Positions 59,846-64,000 of a stretch of 64,000 nucleotides of DNA are shown piece by piece (within the stretch, counting starts at the first letter, position 1; every line of letters begins with the position of its first letter). A model generated the notes under the pieces. It was not told the origin of the DNA. It was given only the letters and a program-made list of their open reading frames with translations, and did no database searches. A program made the position numbers and the translations under genes. This DNA is from Physcomitrium patens (lineage: Eukaryota; Streptophyta; Bryopsida; Funariales; Funariaceae): contig NC_037257.1 in assembly GCF_000002425.4 (NCBI RefSeq), forward strand, positions 15,696,708 through 15,760,707, read 5' to 3'.

Positions 59846-60894
59846 AAGTAATTCCTACAATAGATTTAAACTTCAATAACTAATGAATGAAACATTGATA
59901 TTAACTCAAATTTTGCACACCTCTTTACAATTAAGTTGACTATAAGCACAAAAGTTTTGAAGATGATCGAACTTACCAAAAAGAAGATCAACCCTAATAT
60001 TTGCTTGCATATTGGCCAGCCTCCTTTTTCAATCTGAATGTTAAATTTTCAGCATCAATATCTCCTTATTGAACCATTCGATTGATCTCAAATTTCTCAC
60101 ATAAGTAGAAAAATATTTATATTATTCACATATATAATTTTCACTCCAATCCAATTGATAGATTATAAAAAAACCTAAAAATCCTCACTAGAACTAAAAC
60201 TCTACTTCTAGAGACCTCAAGCCACTTAAACCTCAATAATCCTTGATCCAATCCTTTGATCAAGATAAAACATATATATATATCCACAAGCTCTCGAAAT
60301 TTCACTTCTAGATCTATTACCAAACTTACAAAATTCTCTAAAAATTATCACCCACTTTATTTCACAAATCCAAAGTCACCCAAAATAAATCCCAACTATG
60401 CAAAGCTCTTACAAAGTTAATACATATTCAAATCACATCAAATTAATAATAAAAAAAAACCTATTAAATTAGTTCCTACCTTCCGATTTCCAAAAGAATC
60501 CCAAAATTGTCATAGGAGTCCAATTTTGTGCCTCGGGGTCTGATTTTGACCCTGGTTCATAACCAACCCTCTTCTGGTATCAATATTTAGTTTTTTTAAG
60601 TAATTTTTGCTAAAAACTACTCTTAAATTCTTTTTAAAGGTGCATATATTAATATTTTTCTAATCTAACTTATTTTTTTCTATTTATAGTCCTACAAAGT
60701 GAATAGAAGCCTATTTTATAAAAAGGTAATATTGGCATCTTTAATTTTTCTATCCCTTGACTATTATTTATTTTTTTAAGATAATTTGTTACAATATGTT
60801 TGAAATAAGAACTTCAAAAATATGATATTTTCTTCATTTCTTCTTTTATTAGTCATTTTATATCATGACAAAGTATTTTATAATATCTTTAAGG

Positions 60895-61437
60895 TAAATC
60901 AGATCATATGCTATAATATGGTAGAAGCTCTTTGAATTTGCAAGTAGTTGGTTATTGTGATGCAGACTATATAAGAGATATTGATATACGACATTCAATC
61001 ACTAGTTATACATTCTCATTGGTTGGTGGTACAATTAATTAGAATAGCAAGAAGCAACCAATAGACATAGTATCTACCAACAAAGCATAGTATATAGCAA
61101 CTATTCATGCTACAAAAAAGACAATTTTGCCTCAAAGGTTTTTTAAAGACATTAGATTTTTACAAGATGGTCTTTTGACTATTTTCAATGATAATCAAAG
61201 TTATATTTTTCTTTCAAGAAATCCTACATTCCACATTTGTACTAAGCATGTTGAAATTTAGTATCACTTTGTTTGTAAATAGACTGAAAGTAACAACATC
61301 AACTTAGTTTTTTATAGAACTCATGACATGGTTGTGGATGTTTTGACCAAAGGCCTAACTTTTGAGAAACATTGTAAATTTAAGGACATGATAGGTGTCA
61401 TCAAATTAAGTTAGTCTAATATGTCATTAAGTGAGAG
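60895..61437 (+). pseudogene. Element G RNase H 3' part and polypurine tract (fossil)
   Basis: 'VVGYCDADY', 'SLVGGTI', 'KHVEI' and 'HDMVVDVLTKGL' are the standard copia RNase H end blocks. A purine-rich aagtgagag directly precedes the right LTR at 61438. Confidence 0.88.
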
Positions 61438-63110
61438 TGTTAATAGAGTGTGTAACTCCTATTAGACATAAAATAAAATAGGTACTTGACATTGCTTTGC
61501 CAGTTGATAAGTTATAGCCACCATTTATTGGTAGTAATATTATTTAGCTACCGTTGTCGTATTACGTGCTTTCCTGCTCGAGAACGCGCCGGGCGTCTCG
61601 TTGTAGAAGGTAGTATGGAGATTCGCCGATAGTCAAGCAGTCTATCAGTTTTTGACTGCTGGAATATAAACGACTGCAACAATGTACCGTAAATCTATAC
61701 AGATGCTCTTCGACTGCTTGTCGAAGTCTTTTTTTTTGCCCCAGCCGATAGGTCTCTAGACGTTACAGAGAACCCCGAACAACCCAAACTATTAATCTTC
61801 AATACCCCTTTGTACTTACGATCTTGTATCCACTGACTGTCCTGTTAGATTAACCCAATAAATTTCATTCACTCCGCATACTCAATCCTATAGACACTCC
61901 TTTAATCCTTCAATCACAGACGTAACTCGATTTTACAAAACAGTCAAGAGTATTCAAACCCACTTCATTTAAAAATCCCGATTCACCATTACAACACTCG
62001 CTTCAGTAGCGATTGCCTCAGTCTTCCCAAAACTCTACGAAGAAGAAAAATCCAAATTCTATGTCTTTCCTTCCCCGACCCGAAGCATGAAGCTCCTCTC
62101 TCTAATTCCCTTGATCTTCAAAAACCTCCAATGAAAACCGAACTGGTAACCTTGTAGAAGCTTGAAAATTAGCTCCCCCCCCCGATTCCCCCCTAACCTT
62201 ATCCTCTGAATTTCTTCAATCTTCCGTCTTAGATCCGGAATTGGCTCCCACCTCAAGCTTGGATCCGAAATTGGCTCTCGCCGTCAAGCTTTCTCCTCCG
62301 TTTTTACCTTTAAGAAATCCATTTACCGAAAATAACGTTCTCTGAAACAGCACAGAGAACAGGACAGCCTGAAACAGAATCGAACCCCGTAATCGGGACC
62401 ACATTGAGTCGCCCGACCAATTCAGGTCCTATATTGGGAAAGATGCCCGTAGTAACCTTGATGTTCCCGTAATTGGGTCAAATTGGTCCTCGCGTCAGAT
62501 TGGCTAAGACCCGTAGTAAGACCTGGATTTCCCGTAATTAGACTGCATTGGGTTGACCGGCCAATTCAGGTCTCATATTGGATAAGAGGTCCCGGATTGG
62601 ATTATCGAAATTGGATCCAATTGGCTCCTCAAACCCGTCGTGTGAATTGGTCCTTCTCTTCTTGCTGACTCCCGTTATTGGAATCGAACGGAGCATTTCA
62701 GTATGCCTCGGCTGATTGTAACGGAGTGACTGAACCTGACCACTCAGTATTTGTACTAGAGTTGGTTGATGCTCCTAATATTCGAGGTAACTGAATATTA
62801 ATAAAATTCCCCTTTCTTTTCATTTTCACTGTATACTCGTGTTACAACACGACACCGTAGCCTATCAAGCCATCTTAAGGCTTAATAAGATGAGTGTCTA
62901 CATGTTCATTGGACATTGTTGACTAAGCTAGTTGTTTGTATGTTCACACTAGAAAGTCTATGTAATTACATATATTATTTAAGGAATAGAAGTAAAAGTT
63001 CATTTTAAGCATTTGTTCTCTTGAATCTTTGATAGTAAGATAGAGAACTCTTTTGTATTTGTTCATAAAACTTTCATTTTAGCAATATACTTCTTGTTTA
63101 TTTTCTCATA
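61438..63110 (+). repeat. Element G right LTR, split by a solo LTR
   Basis: Parts 61438-61554 and 62855-63110 together match the 379-bp left LTR; the middle (61555-62854) is foreign. GAATT follows at 63111-63115. Confidence 0.9.
61555..62854. mobile_element. GC-rich solo LTR inserted in element G right LTR
   Basis: The segment starts TGTCGTATTACG and ends TTACAACACGACA (inverted ends). CCGT flanks both sides (61551-61554, 62855-62858), possibly ACCGT. There is no coding content. It is much richer in C, G and CpG than its surroundings, so it is probably young. Internal near-duplicate blocks of about 140 bp share 'ccaattcaggtc' (near 62419 and 62560). Its family is not identified; a TRIM-like non-autonomous element is an alternative. 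Confidence 0.72.
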
Positions 63111-63888
63111 GAATTTATAATGTCTATATATATATATATATATATATCTTGGTCTTTTAAATATATAATAGAATGACACTACTTTGAAAAGACATAAATA
63201 ATAATTGTGAAGAAAATTATTTGTTATTGAGTATATTATTGAGTATGTTCTTTTGCATGTATGTGTATATATTTATATATTTTAAGATAAAAATATTAAA
63301 TTCAATTTGTATATGTATAAATTTTGATTTTTTGATTTTTTCAAATATATTTACCAAATATCAATCTATTACTTTATTCAACAAACAATTAAATTCATGT
63401 TATTGAATATGTTGTATTAGAAATTAATTGGCATCAACTTTAGTTTAAAAAACCTTATATTTTAAGAACTGAGAGTTATTTATTTTGATAATACTATGCC
63501 TCTAAAACCTTATACTTAATTAGATACTAAATTCAGGTTAATGAAATGTATGAAAATGTATAGTGTAATAGTTATATGTAAAGGAGGACTTTTGAATAAC
63601 TTTAAAAAGATAAAATCAAATCAAATCAAAATCAGAGTACTGTATGCAACAAATAAATAAACAAAAACTTTGGTGACTTTGTTTATAATTATTCTAATAT
63701 CTTAACTTAGATGACAAGCTAAAATAGTGAGGACTTAAATTAGGTAAAAAGTAACAAATATGTTGTATTAATGAAGTAAATTGTTGTTTTTATATCACAT
63801 ATCATCACAATAAATTTGCATGATTGTAAAGTAATGACATATTAATCTTCATAGAACAATGGTACAATTCACAATGTTAGATATCATG

Positions 63889-63924
<36 letters not shown>

Positions 63925-64000
63925 TATATCCAAAAATAAACATGTTGTATTTAGTTAATTCAAGAAAATTATCAACCATCACCATGTATTTGTAATAATT
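63111..64000. other. AT-rich intergenic sequence with (TA)n runs
   Basis: After G's target duplication there is no recognised gene or element. It holds TA runs at 63125-63147 and 63894-63921. Confidence 0.7.

Larger units (their letters stand above)
59205..60890. mobile_element. Unclassified insert in element G RNase H region
   Basis: Copia RNase H reading stops near 59205 and resumes near 60895. The intervening 1.7 kb has no coding remnant I can name, two tandem-repeat arrays and an LTR-like stretch near 60480-60590. No clear target duplication was found, so the borders are approximate. Confidence 0.5.
42712..63110 (+). mobile_element. Element G: copia LTR retrotransposon with nested insertions
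   Basis: The LTRs (379 bp left; right interrupted by a solo LTR) both start TGTTAATAGAG and end TTTTCTCA(C/T)A. The target duplication GAATT is perfect (42707-42711 and 63111-63115). The order gag, zinc knuckle, integrase, RT, RNase H (integrase before RT) defines Ty1/copia. Three insertions swell it to 20.4 kb: chromovirus F (itself holding E) in gag, a repeat-bearing insert at about 59205-60890, and a solo LTR at 61555-62854. The LTRs differ by roughly 15% by eye, so it is old. Many breaks. Confidence 0.9.

Overview
This is a land-plant nuclear window: one intron-containing host gene inside a dense graveyard of LTR retrotransposons. Two things point to a non-seed plant, most likely a moss. 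Many Ty3/gypsy copies look like the Tcn1-like chromovirus lineage, which I know from mosses, lycophytes and fungi rather than seed plants, and the host introns are short (101-439 bp). This is inference from memory of the families; no database was consulted.

Layout. 1-7225: an old Ty3/gypsy element (A), its left LTR cut by the window edge. 7226-8757: a reverse-strand chromovirus fragment (B). 8760-18020: a second element of A's general type (C), with a solo LTR of its own family in its reverse transcriptase (12217-14104), itself carrying a gag-like segment. 18021-32580: a pile of Tcn1-like chromovirus copies in alternating orientation (D forward, H and I reverse, J forward, K reverse). 32581-35135: AT-rich, then GC-richer sequence with no gene I can name. 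35136-39330 (minus strand): the host gene, 11 exons with GT-AG introns, encoding a 526-residue protein with two lysozyme-like/SLT (lytic transglycosylase) modules. 39331-41720: GC-richer sequence upstream of it. 42712-63110: a copia element (G) with 379-bp LTRs and a perfect 5-bp target duplication. Its gag holds chromovirus F (minus strand), whose chromodomain region holds chromovirus E (plus strand). A tandem-repeat-bearing insert lies in G's RNase H region and a GC-rich solo LTR lies in G's right LTR.

The retroelements are all fossils broken many times. E is the best kept: two 550-bp LTRs differing by roughly 8% by eye, and a perfect ACAAG target duplication. Just inside its left LTR is an 11-nt segment exactly complementary to 11 nt lying about 31 bp after a TATA box in the LTR. 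That is the layout of self-primed (Tf1/sushi-type) elements, and a separate copy (K) keeps it almost intact.

The host gene looks functional. All splice phases fit without adjustment, and its two halves share intron phases, so it arose by internal duplication. The first SLT module keeps the expected glutamate; the second appears to have lost it. No signal or transit peptide is visible. The sharp base-composition contrast between the host island and the transposon sea fits long-term loss of methylated cytosines in the transposons.
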